This document shows, piece by piece, positions 1 to 7,302 of a DNA stretch of 36,344 nt. The notes beneath the pieces were generated by a model that searched no databases, was not told the origin of the DNA, and was given only the letters and a program-made list of their open reading frames with translations. This stretch comes from Candidatus Poribacteria bacterium. GTDB taxonomy: Bacteria > Poribacteria > WGA-4E > WGA-3G. Position 1 is the first letter of the stretch; every line of letters starts with the position of its first letter. Where the stretch lies: the NCBI GenBank assembly GCA_022821495.1, contig JAJEDN010000057.1, positions 1-36,344 on the forward strand. Direction: 5' to 3'. A program made the position numbers and the translations under genes.

Positions 1-129
1 ACCCTCAAGCGCGAGGTTCAGGCGTGGCAAAACAGGAGAAATCAACAACGTGCCACTGTCCAATGGCGCTTTACGATTGACGACGCACGCATCAAACTCA
101 GGAGACTATATCCATCAACAAGCGATTGA
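1..129 (+). CDS. IS630-family transposase, C-terminal end (partial at window start)
   Basis: Frame 1 is open from the first base to a TGA at 127-129 and encodes 42 residues. They include REVQAWQNRRNQQRATVQW and then FTIDDARIKLRRLYPS. This matches the end of IS630/Tc1-mariner-type DDE transposases as I know them (a W..RN pattern, then W.FT..DARIKL.RLYP). The catalytic DDE core lies outside the window. It runs antiparallel to the large gene at 42-1772 and overlaps the 3' end of that reading frame, so the insertion sequence appears to have landed in that gene. Family assignment is by recall of the C-terminal motif only. Confidence 0.8.
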   Translation, partial: TLKREVQAWQNRRNQQRATVQWRFTIDDARIKLRRLYPSTSD

Positions 130-139
130 CATAGCACTA
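1..139 (+). mobile_element. IS630-like insertion sequence, right end
   Basis: This is the 3' part of the transposase gene plus a short terminal stretch. IS630 elements insert at TA. Candidate TA dinucleotides lie at 132-133 and 138-139, and the second sits inside the palindrome GCACTAGTGC at 134-143. The other end and the partner inverted repeat are outside the window, so the exact boundary is uncertain. Confidence 0.6.
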
Positions 140-1772
140 GTGCCCCAACATCCGGTGGAAGACCTGGGCGTTTCTGTTGTGGATCAAAGTGCCGAACCCG
201 CGTCACAAACAGTCCGCCGTTGTAATGCGGCAGCGGACCGCCACAAGTTAATTGAACCAACCCTTCGCAGGTAATCGGATTGCGCCGCTGGAAATAGGCG
301 TCCCCATAGTTTGCTGGGTCTTCATCATCGTTTGCCATGAAGTTAAGGCGTGCTTCGACTTGGGAGAGGTTGTGGTTAAGGATGGTTTCTGGGTATTCGG
401 GATATTCGTCCCGCATATACGCGAGCCACGCGCCGTCGTGACCGCCGCTATCCTTGATATGATGCCATGCATTGATGTCGAATTTCGATCCTGTCTTTTT
501 CGCTATTTTCTCTGCGCGTTCCTGATCCGCTGGTTCCATTGACATTGCCCAGAGATGCGCGACATCTGACGGGTGCATTGGCATGAATTCAAACCAACCG
601 TCCACTTGCAGTGCATTGCCATTTTCATTTGTAATCGGGTACTGTAACCAAGGACCAGGCACGTAGTTAACTTTGCCCGGATCGCCGTATTTCTGTGGTA
701 CGTAAAGTTGGTTGTTCTTCTCAATACCTCTTTCAATTAAAACGTCGATCTGTGAGCGTGGGAAGTCGAGATACGTCAGATCCTTCCAAAGCAACGCCGC
801 GTTCTGTCCAGCGATACTTACTGCTTGACCGACACTGTGCCATCCGTGGGGCCAACTCCACCCGTAGTATGAACCATACCACTTACCGTCTATATGTTCA
901 CCAATTTTTCCTGAAAGTCCGACATTATCTGGGACGATACCACCGTTTTCCGTTGTCCGCGCTATCCACGCTTCAACGTATTCCTTGACCCATGTCATGT
1001 ATTTCTCTTGACCCGTCAATAAATATGCGTTGGTCGCAAGGGTTGTGGCAGCGAGATTGACGACTGTGTCCCCGACGCCTTGCCGTTCACGGATGAGTTG
1101 TCCCATACGTGTGCGTAGTTCTTCGTTTTCCCTGACGGCTTCATGACTTGTGCAGCCTGGTAGGTCGTAAAACGGCATGTTGTAGCCGTCCCAGGGCCAA
1201 TATGGATGTCCACCGAAAGCCCAGAACGCGGGTCCCTTACTCCCGTTCATGGCGCATTTGATGATTTTGTGTTGTGCGTCATAGTTTTGTGCCTCTGGGT
1301 CCTCGTTCATGAAAAAACCCGCAAACCGTTTTGCGCGTTCAAGGTGTTTAGCGTTTGACGGATCCGCCATGCAGAGCATGTAAAAGAGGTAGTTTCCTTC
1401 GCTTTGATGAAACCAGTCATAGCCCGGCTGATACTCTTTCACCACCATCGGATAACCGTGACCGGAGTCGTATCGCGCCATATCCTCTGTGATGACATCG
1501 AACGCCGTGCCAGCGTCAACCAAGAACTGTGCGTCGCCACCGAGCATGTAAAAGAGGGGCCAGTTATGGAAGCTTTCGTAAGCATCATCGAGTCCATCGA
1601 TGCTCTGAAAATCAGGGCTTGTTGGCCAGAACAGTGTGCCGTCTGGGCGTGTATATTTCTGTAAGACTTCTGGACCTGCAGCGTTCATTTTGTCAATGAG
1701 TTGGCGTTGAAGGACAGCCCATGTTGGTGGTGTTTGGATTGGTGTTTGGACTTCAATCGTTGGGAATACCAT
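42..1772 (-). CDS. Large hypothetical protein, probably (alpha/alpha)-toroid fold, 3' end truncated by IS630
   Basis: 576 residues as read. The start ATG (1770-1772) has GGAG about 7 nt upstream, and there is no signal peptide, so it is probably cytosolic. The protein is rich in Trp, Tyr, His and Gly and has regularly spaced helical segments (for example residues 60-80, 125-150, 230-270, 310-330), as in six-hairpin glycosidase or epimerase-like toroids. I do not recognise a specific family and give no reaction. The sequence is coherent up to RPGLPPDVGALV near residue 545. The last ~30 residues (from LCQSLVDGYS) are encoded by DNA that is antisense to the IS630 transposase end, so they are not native. 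The gene is therefore probably a truncated pseudogene or makes a protein with a foreign tail. Confidence 0.6.
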   Translation of the reverse strand: MVFPTIEVQTPIQTPPTWAVLQRQLIDKMNAAGPEVLQKYTRPDGTLFWPTSPDFQSIDGLDDAYESFHNWPLFYMLGGDAQFLVDAGTAFDVITEDMARYDSGHGYPMVVKEYQPGYDWFHQSEGNYLFYMLCMADPSNAKHLERAKRFAGFFMNEDPEAQNYDAQHKIIKCAMNGSKGPAFWAFGGHPYWPWDGYNMPFYDLPGCTSHEAVRENEELRTRMGQLIRERQGVGDTVVNLAATTLATNAYLLTGQEKYMTWVKEYVEAWIARTTENGGIVPDNVGLSGKIGEHIDGKWYGSYYGWSWPHGWHSVGQAVSIAGQNAALLWKDLTYLDFPRSQIDVLIERGIEKNNQLYVPQKYGDPGKVNYVPGPWLQYPITNENGNALQVDGWFEFMPMHPSDVAHLWAMSMEPADQERAEKIAKKTGSKFDINAWHHIKDSGGHDGAWLAYMRDEYPEYPETILNHNLSQVEARLNFMANDDEDPANYGDAYFQRRNPITCEGLVQLTCGGPLPHYNGGLFVTRVRHFDPQQKRPGLPPDVGALVLCQSLVDGYSLLSLMRASSIVKRHWTVARC

Positions 1773-2077
1773 CTCTTTGCTCCTATAATAGAAGTGTGAA
1801 GTTTTTGCGTCGCGGTTGGTCGTAGTATACCATGTTTCTGTGTATTCGTGGAATTTATGTTTTGTCCATCAGTGGGGTGTAAAGTTTTTGACGCGCGATT
1901 AATATAAAGTGCTGCCTTGTAGCATAGGCTGTTAGCCTGTGGCACGTATCCGCTGTATCATAGTTAGGTTTTCCTTGACATCTGGTCTCTTGTTATGATA
2001 TGCTAATTCAGTAAAGTATCCTAATTTGTATTACGTTAGTTTGTGGTAAAAATTATCGAGCGGTATTGGATGGACGC
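1773..2077. other. Divergent intergenic region
   Basis: AT-rich spacer between the minus-strand toroid gene and the first PIN gene, with no credible ORF. It contains a small hairpin, AGGCT-GTT-AGCCT at 1926-1938, extended by flanking CA/TG, and a strong promoter-like pair at 1975-2004 (separate entry). Confidence 0.6.
1975..2004 (+). promoter_or_regulatory. Predicted sigma-70 promoter of the first PIN module
   Basis: TTGACA at 1975-1980 and TATGCT at 1999-2004 with an 18-nt spacer, 74 nt before the PIN start. The whole stretch up to about 2040 resembles the region before the second PIN gene (5435-5500), which supports a shared regulatory segment. Confidence 0.55.
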
Positions 2078-2569
2078 GTGCAGAGCATTTTTCAGTCTTG
2101 GAAAATTTATCTTGATACATGTTGTTTGAGCCGACTTCTTGATCCACCGATCCAAACACGGGTTATCAAGGAAACCAAAGCTATTAGACAGATTCTCACT
2201 TATTTTTTCAGCGCGCATTGGCATTGGGTCTCTAGCAAGGTTGTAACTGATGAAATTGAGCAAACGCCAGATCTGGGAAAGCGCGCTCAAGTCAAAACTT
2301 GGCTAAATCTTTCACACCAGACTGTTTCTGTTGGGACAAGGGAAGTCTCACGGGGATTACAACTGGAGTCACTCGGTTTTAAGGAGCAAGATGCCTTACA
2401 TATTGCCTGCGCCGAAAGTGGAGCAGCGGATATTTTTTTAACGACCGATGACAGGCTAATTAGTAGAGCACAGCGCTATCGTACACGACTTCGCATCCGG
2501 GTCGAAAATCCCGCTACATGGTTACAGGAGGTAACAGAAAATGGATATCTTAGAGATGACGGATCTTGA
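2078..2569 (+). CDS. PIN-domain ribonuclease, VapC-like toxin (copy 1)
   Basis: A predicted metal-dependent RNase of the PIN superfamily, about 163 residues. Numbering from a possible upstream TTG at 2066, the acidic residues are Asp17 in KIYLDTCC, Glu63 in VTDEIEQ, Asp109 in QDALHIACAES and the Asp pair in FLTTDDRL (128-129), all in the order expected for a PIN active site. I chose the GTG at 2078 because the paralogue at 5517 starts with an equivalent GTG-CAG. It overlaps the next gene by 29 nt, which suggests translational coupling with its presumed antitoxin. VapC enzymes usually cleave tRNA or rRNA; the substrate here is unknown. Confidence 0.8.
   Translation: MQSIFQSWKIYLDTCCLSRLLDPPIQTRVIKETKAIRQILTYFFSAHWHWVSSKVVTDEIEQTPDLGKRAQVKTWLNLSHQTVSVGTREVSRGLQLESLGFKEQDALHIACAESGAADIFLTTDDRLISRAQRYRTRLRIRVENPATWLQEVTENGYLRDDGS
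2526..2532 (+). promoter_or_regulatory. Ribosome binding site inside the PIN gene
   Basis: AGGAGGT lies 8 nt before the ATG at 2541 and within the PIN coding sequence. It fixes the start of the overlapping antitoxin-like gene. Confidence 0.7.
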
Positions 2570-2981
2570 ACTTTATGAGGTTGGGATTAAGGAGCTTACA
2601 GAACAACTTGGACCTGCGTATACTGAAAAATTTCTCCAGCAGTGTAAACCGAGCGAGTATGATTACACCGCCGAACGGCATAAATTGTTAGCCAATCAGC
2701 CCAGTATTGATAAGATCGTGGAGCGTATCCATCGTAGAGAAGTGGAGCGAAAAGAGGAAGAACGTATCAAAGCCGAGAGAGTTGCTGCATGGCGCAAAGG
2801 CTTATTAGAACTCACCGATATTGAAATCTATGAACTCGGACTGAAGATCCTTGTGGATAAGCTTCATGTGTACGGATATGTGGGGTTCTTGCAACAGCAC
2901 TTTAAACATCTCAATAACAACCAGCCTATTGACTCACCACAGCAATCCGTGCCCGATGGTGATGTTAATAGTGTTGCGTAA
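2541..2981 (+). CDS. Putative antitoxin-like protein with two copies of an LTDxEIYExGLKxL motif (copy 1)
   Basis: 146 residues. The N-terminal half reads MTDLELYEVGIKELTEQLG, a FLQQCKP stretch, then DYTAERHKLLANQP. After a charged helical linker (REVERKEEERIKAERVAAW) a second related motif follows, LTDIEIYELGLKILVDKL. I recall similar small proteins next to PIN genes in cyanobacteria and other bacteria, with no characterised function. The 29-nt overlap with the PIN stop and its own strong RBS suggest it is the cognate antitoxin. That role is inference from position. Two further homologues occur in this window (3245-3718, and the N-terminus of 5980-7260). Confidence 0.65.
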   Translation: MDILEMTDLELYEVGIKELTEQLGPAYTEKFLQQCKPSEYDYTAERHKLLANQPSIDKIVERIHRREVERKEEERIKAERVAAWRKGLLELTDIEIYELGLKILVDKLHVYGYVGFLQQHFKHLNNNQPIDSPQQSVPDGDVNSVA

Positions 2982-2996
2982 ACTGAAAATCAGACG

Positions 2997-3218
2997 ATGA
3001 AACAGAATAAATTTCCCCCTGGCTGGGATGCTGAACGTGTACAAAGCGTCATTGATTATTACGAAAATCAGACGGAAGACGAAGCCGTTGCCGAGGATGA
3101 GGCTGCGTTTCAGGATGAATCTGTTACGCTGATAGAAGTGCCCACAGAGTTAGTGCCTATCGTGCTTGAACTGATTTCCGAGCACGCAAAGGGAAGCGAT
3201 AATGCAAGACCGAACTGA
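2997..3218 (+). CDS. Small acidic protein, putative PIN-associated antitoxin
   Basis: 73 residues, beginning MKQNKFPPGWDAERVQ, then an acidic middle (TEDEAVAEDEAAFQDE) and a hydrophobic VPTELVPIVLELI helix. Proteins with an N-terminal FPxGWDxERV motif and this acidic core are, as I recall, common just upstream of PIN genes, so I call it antitoxin-like. It starts 15 nt after the previous gene. Its last five codons overlap a 23-codon remnant of a PIN gene (3202-3273), which is the normal antitoxin-to-toxin junction. Its own toxin therefore seems to have been deleted. Confidence 0.6.
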   Translation: MKQNKFPPGWDAERVQSVIDYYENQTEDEAVAEDEAAFQDESVTLIEVPTELVPIVLELISEHAKGSDNARPN

Positions 3219-3273
3219 TGCCGAACTTCAGGAAATAACAGAAAATGAATGTATTAGAGATGACGGATCTTGA
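3202..3273 (+). pseudogene. Remnant of a third PIN gene, internally deleted to 23 codons
   Basis: ATG at 3202 opens MQDRTDAELQEITENECIRD, followed by DGS and TGA. The tail LQEITENECIRDDGS matches the C-terminus of the PIN protein at 2078-2569 (LQEVTENGYLRDDGS). The overlap with the next antitoxin-like gene is 29 nt in both cases (3245-3273 and 2541-2569). The start overlaps the upstream small gene as toxin starts often do. The simplest reading is an in-frame deletion of about 140 codons covering all catalytic residues. Confidence 0.7.
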
Positions 3274-3718
3274 GATTTATGAACTTGGGACTAAACAACT
3301 TACAGAGCAACTGGGGACGACGTATGCCGCGCAGTTTCTGCAGAAATGCAAACCACGTGACTATGATTACACTGTTGAGCGACATAAATGGCTTGCTGAC
3401 GACCCGGATATCCTCACGATGGCAAAGCAGGTTCAAGAGGCAAAAGCCTTACAAGCAAAGGCAGAACGCGTTAAAGCTGAGAGAATCGACGCGTGGCGAA
3501 ACGGCTTATTGGAACTCACCGATATTGAGATCTATGAACTCGGACTTAAAGTCCTTGCGGATAGCCTTGGTGCTTACGGATTTTTGCGGTTTATTACGCA
3601 GCATTTCAAACATCTCAACAGCGATCAGCCTATTGATCTACCGCCGCAGTCCGTGCCGGATAACGGGACCCGCGTAATACCAAACCAACAGATACGAGAA
3701 ACCGATCCACAGGATTAA
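3245..3718 (+). CDS. Putative antitoxin-like protein with two LTDxEIYExG motifs (copy 2, orphaned)
   Basis: 157 residues, a clear paralogue of the protein at 2541-2981: MTDLEIYELGTKQLTEQLG, FLQKCKPRDYDYT, an RHKWLAD segment, a charged linker, then LTDIEIYELGLKVLADSLG and a Pro-rich tail. The ATG lies inside the 23-codon PIN remnant. The upstream toxin has been lost, so this gene may persist as an anti-addiction antitoxin, or be in decay. The two copies are also visibly similar at DNA level in the first 170 nt. Confidence 0.6.
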   Translation: MNVLEMTDLEIYELGTKQLTEQLGTTYAAQFLQKCKPRDYDYTVERHKWLADDPDILTMAKQVQEAKALQAKAERVKAERIDAWRNGLLELTDIEIYELGLKVLADSLGAYGFLRFITQHFKHLNSDQPIDLPPQSVPDNGTRVIPNQQIRETDPQD

Positions 3719-3802
3719 TTGAATTCCTTTATTGATCTACCATTTGAGTAGCACGGACGGGAATCACTCAGATAAAGGGATTTTCCTTGTGAAGGAGGGC
3801 GA

Positions 3803-5380
3803 ATGAACGACAAATCCGATTCTCAAAATGAACTCAACAGAGTTTTAGAAAAGATTCAAGAAATAGTGGAAAAGTCCGCTGATGGCGACTACATCTATCG
3901 TGGTGAACCCAAATGTCATCTAAAAGTTTCCTCAAATCTCTACCGAGAATACGAAAAAGAGATTGAAGCAGATTCCTTTGATATTAAGGTTGTCCAGCGG
4001 GAAATTCTGAATGCAGCAAAGGAATACCTTGAAGAAACGGTTGATGATTTTGAATTATTAACCGAACTTCAACATCACGGAGGTAAAACTAACCTGATTG
4101 ACTTCACGGCTAACTACCTCGTAGCACTTTTCTTTGCTTGTGATGGATCTCATGATAAACCTGGAAGGATTATTTTACTTGAAAACCAGTCAGAAGTGTA
4201 CGATGTCATAAAACCAACTAAAATCATCAATCGCGTTACATCCCAAAAAAGCATATTTGTTCAGTCTGAAACAGGTTTTATCGATCCTACAGAATATAAA
4301 GTGATCTGTATTCCGGAAGATCTAAAAATACACGTGTTGGACTATTTGCAAAAGCATCATGATATATCTACTAAAGCTATTTATAACGATCTCCAAGGTT
4401 TTATCGAAAATCGACGCATCCATAGGAGTGATTACACTGAATTTTATAAAGGGAAGACCTATCAAGACAGAGGGGATTTAGCAGAAGATCCAGTGGAAAA
4501 GCACAACTTGTATGAAAAATCTGTTGAGTATTATAGTGCTGTCTTAGAACTTAATCCTGGACTTGTTGTTGCCCATAACAATCGCGGTTTAGCCTACCAC
4601 AAAAAGAAGGAGTTTAATAACGCTATAAAAGACTTTAACAGAGTGATAGCATTGGCTCCTTATTACACAGAGGGATATAGAAATCGCGGTGGTGCTTTTC
4701 TTGAAAAGGAGGAGTTTGACGAGGCTATTGCAGACTTTAAAAGGGTTTTAGCTTTGAAAAATGACTATGCAGAGGTGTATTGTAATCTTGGTATTGCTTA
4801 CGAGAAAAAAGGCGAATATGATAAGGCAATTGAAAATCATAACATGGCAATTGAGTTAAAACCAGACTTCGCCGAGGCATATTACGCTCGGGGCATAGTC
4901 TATAGAGAAGTAGAGGACCATGACCAAGAATTTCAAAACTATACTATAGCGATCAAACTCAACTCAAATTTTGCCGAGGCGTTTCACAATCGCGGAATTG
5001 TTCACTCTTTGAAAGGCAAACATGATAAGGCAATAGAAGATTATACCACGGCGATCAAGCTGAATCAAAACAAGGCTAACGTCTACTTCTGTCGAGGAAT
5101 TTCCCATGGTGCTAATGGGGACTACGATAAGGCGATACACGACTATAGCTATACAATTGATCTTGATTCCGATCATGCTGAAGCATATTGCAATCGTGGT
5201 GAAGCATGGTTACACCTAAAAAAATGGAAAAAAGCCAGAGCAGACTTAACTTTTGCGAGGGACAACGAAGTAGATATTATTGCTGCATTTCATAATGACT
5301 ACGAAAGTATTGAAGATTTTGAGGAGAAAAATGATGTTCAATTGCCAGAAGACATCAAAACAATGTTGACGCAGCAGTGA
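3803..5380 (+). CDS. FRG-domain protein with C-terminal TPR array
   Basis: 525 residues, with a good RBS (GAAGGAGGGCG) before ATG. Residues ~33-52 carry the FRG signature (YIYRGEP...SSNLYRE). Residues ~86-116 give LLTELQHHGGKTNLIDFTAN followed by LVALFFAC, the second conserved FRG block. From about residue 205 to 485 there are roughly eight tetratricopeptide repeats (AYxxRGxxxxxKGxYDKAIxDY pattern). The last ~40 residues (DIIAAFHNDYESIEDFEE..., LPEDIKTML) are not TPR and recur at the end of 5980-7260. FRG domains are of unknown activity and are often found in predicted defence loci. Base composition looks more AT-rich than the flanking metabolic genes, which fits an acquired island. The role is inferred only. 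Confidence 0.75.
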   Translation: MNDKSDSQNELNRVLEKIQEIVEKSADGDYIYRGEPKCHLKVSSNLYREYEKEIEADSFDIKVVQREILNAAKEYLEETVDDFELLTELQHHGGKTNLIDFTANYLVALFFACDGSHDKPGRIILLENQSEVYDVIKPTKIINRVTSQKSIFVQSETGFIDPTEYKVICIPEDLKIHVLDYLQKHHDISTKAIYNDLQGFIENRRIHRSDYTEFYKGKTYQDRGDLAEDPVEKHNLYEKSVEYYSAVLELNPGLVVAHNNRGLAYHKKKEFNNAIKDFNRVIALAPYYTEGYRNRGGAFLEKEEFDEAIADFKRVLALKNDYAEVYCNLGIAYEKKGEYDKAIENHNMAIELKPDFAEAYYARGIVYREVEDHDQEFQNYTIAIKLNSNFAEAFHNRGIVHSLKGKHDKAIEDYTTAIKLNQNKANVYFCRGISHGANGDYDKAIHDYSYTIDLDSDHAEAYCNRGEAWLHLKKWKKARADLTFARDNEVDIIAAFHNDYESIEDFEEKNDVQLPEDIKTMLTQQ

Positions 5381-5434
5381 ACCTGAAACTCAAATCTACC
5401 TTTTCTGACAGGGAGTTTTTTGAAAATTGAATAC

Positions 5435-5464
5435 TTCTGATCTGTTCCTTTGTTGTAATATACT
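5435..5464 (+). promoter_or_regulatory. Predicted promoter of the second PIN module
   Basis: TATACT at 5459-5464 preceded, 18 nt upstream, by a weak -35 (TTCTGA, 5435-5440). The segment aligns with the promoter region before the first PIN gene, sharing TTGTT, ATATRCTAA and AGTAAAG/ATTAAAG-like blocks. Confidence 0.4.
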
Positions 5465-5516
5465 AACCCATTAAAGCATTCTACTTTGTCTCACGTTTCG
5501 GAGTCTGGATCGACTT

Positions 5517-6005
5517 GTGCAGCACAATTTGCAGCCTTTAAAAATTTATCTTGATACATGTTGTTTGAACCGTTTTTTTGACTGTCAAACGCAAACTCGA
5601 ATCCAGCAAGAAACCGAATCTATCGATTCGATCATTTCTCAGTTTCGTGTGGGGCGTTGGGACTGGATCTCCAGTGATGCTTTGATCTTTGAGATAAATC
5701 GTATTTCTGATTTGGATCAACGTCTCCGTATCAAAGTGTGGTTGACTGAAGTGCATCAGACTGTTTCCGTTGGAATTGGTGAAAAATCAAGGTCTAAACA
5801 AATTGAAGTATTAAGCTTTGGAGAGTTGGACGCTTTGCATCTCGCCTGTTCTGAAAGCGGTTCTGTGGATGTCTTTCTCACAACAGATGACAAATTGCTT
5901 AGAAAAGCCAAACGCGATGCTTCACAACTTCACGTCCATGTTGAAAATCCTTATACATGGCTTCAGGAAATAACAGAAAATGAACGCGATAGAACTGACA
6001 GATGA
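5517..6005 (+). CDS. PIN-domain ribonuclease, VapC-like toxin (copy 2)
   Basis: 162 residues from a GTG start. The order of acidic motifs matches copy 1: KIYLDTCCLNRFFD near residue 10, FEINRIS near 60, LDALHLACSESGS near 105 and FLTTDDKLL near 125. It ends TWLQEITENERDRTDR and overlaps the following antitoxin-TPR gene by 26 nt. The two PIN proteins share their start context, motif spacing and C-terminal tail, so they arose by duplication of a whole promoter-PIN-antitoxin cassette. Confidence 0.8.
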   Translation: MQHNLQPLKIYLDTCCLNRFFDCQTQTRIQQETESIDSIISQFRVGRWDWISSDALIFEINRISDLDQRLRIKVWLTEVHQTVSVGIGEKSRSKQIEVLSFGELDALHLACSESGSVDVFLTTDDKLLRKAKRDASQLHVHVENPYTWLQEITENERDRTDR

Positions 6006-7260
6006 TGAACTTTGTGAAATAAGTCGTAAAGTTCTTACAGATAAACTCGGTGCCTCTCAGGTGCAACGGTTTATTCGGCAGTGCAAACCGGGTAAAGGCG
6101 ATTACTCCGTTGACCGGCATAAATTGTTAGCCGACCAACCGGATATTGACACTATCGTCAAACAGATCCAAGATGGACGGACAGCAAGAGAAGCAGAAGA
6201 ACGCGCACGCGCCAAAAGATTTGCTGCACCTCAAAGCGAAATCCCAGACATGACAGATACTGAGGTTTATGAAATCGGAAGTCAAGCCCTGGTTCATAGA
6301 CTCGGAGTTGCTGGATTGATCGGGTTTGTCAGAATCTGCCAAGAGTTGAATGGTGGTCCCCCTCGGCACCTAATTGAAAATACGGAAGATGCCGAAGGAT
6401 ACATTAAACTTTACACCGCAACCCTGACCCTCAATCCAAAAGTGGTTGAAAACTATATTAAGCGCGGCAACGCTTATAGTTACATTGGCGAACATGACAA
6501 AGCCATCGCAGACTATGACCAAGCGATAAAACTTAAACCTCATTATGCCAAAGCATATTACAATCGCGGCAATGCCTATCGGGATAAAGTTGATTTTGAC
6601 AAAGCTATTGCAGACTACACGAAGGCGATAGAACTTAAACCAGATTATGCCGAGGCATATTACAATCGCGGTAAACTTTACGACGAGGCAGAGACGTATG
6701 ACGAAGCCATTAAAGACTTTAGCGCGGTGATAAAACTTGAATCTGAGTATGCCGATGCGTATGGTTATCGCGGTACCCTTTATAGTGGAAAAGGTGAGTA
6801 TAACAAGGCTATTGAGGATTTTAGCAAGGAAATAGAACTCCGTCCCAACGATGCCGAAACCTATTATGATCGCGGTAAAGTTTACGGTGAAAAAGGTGAG
6901 TATAACAAGGCTATTGAAGACTTTAGTAAAGCGATAGAACTAAATTTAGAGCTCCCAGAAGTTTATGCCACACGCGCTTTGGCTTACTTCCATACAGGCA
7001 AATTTGAGCGTGCTATTCAAGATTATGATAAGGTCCTGGAACTTAAGCCGAAATTTGTTGAGGTCTACGCTGCTCGCGGCATAATGTGGTTACACGTAAA
7101 AGAATGGGAGAATGCTAAATTAGACCTAACTTTTGCCAGAAATTTAAGGGTAAACATTATCGCTGAATTTCATAAGATTTATGAAAGCGTTGCTGATTTT
7201 GAGCAGAGGAACGATATTCAACTGCCCGAAGACATCGTTGCGATGTTGAGGCGATTATAG
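5980..7260 (+). CDS. Antitoxin-like domain fused to a TPR array
   Basis: 426 residues. Residues 1-60 repeat the antitoxin-like motif (LTDDELCEISRKVLTDKLG, FIRQCKPGKGDYSVDRHKLL). Residues ~88-125 give the second motif (MTDTEVYEIGSQALVHRLG). From ~135 to ~385 run about seven tetratricopeptide repeats of the NRGxxYxxKGEYNKAIEDFSKAIELxP type. The C-terminal ~40 residues (NIIAEFHKIYESVADFEQ, then LPEDIVAML) match the end of the FRG-TPR protein at 3803-5380. It starts inside the PIN gene. A domain that elsewhere in this window is a small free-standing protein is here joined to a protein-binding scaffold, so the PIN nuclease may be tethered to a TPR partner. Function is inferred. Confidence 0.75.
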   Translation: MNAIELTDDELCEISRKVLTDKLGASQVQRFIRQCKPGKGDYSVDRHKLLADQPDIDTIVKQIQDGRTAREAEERARAKRFAAPQSEIPDMTDTEVYEIGSQALVHRLGVAGLIGFVRICQELNGGPPRHLIENTEDAEGYIKLYTATLTLNPKVVENYIKRGNAYSYIGEHDKAIADYDQAIKLKPHYAKAYYNRGNAYRDKVDFDKAIADYTKAIELKPDYAEAYYNRGKLYDEAETYDEAIKDFSAVIKLESEYADAYGYRGTLYSGKGEYNKAIEDFSKEIELRPNDAETYYDRGKVYGEKGEYNKAIEDFSKAIELNLELPEVYATRALAYFHTGKFERAIQDYDKVLELKPKFVEVYAARGIMWLHVKEWENAKLDLTFARNLRVNIIAEFHKIYESVADFEQRNDIQLPEDIVAMLRRL

Positions 7261-7302
7261 AACTGAAACTGTGATATGTGATTTCGACTGAAAGGAGATT
7301 GA

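Noticed and set aside
5517..6005. PIN copy 2 as a frameshifted duplicate
   Set aside because: The frame is intact, all four acidic motifs are present and the overlap with the next gene is preserved, so it reads as a working gene.
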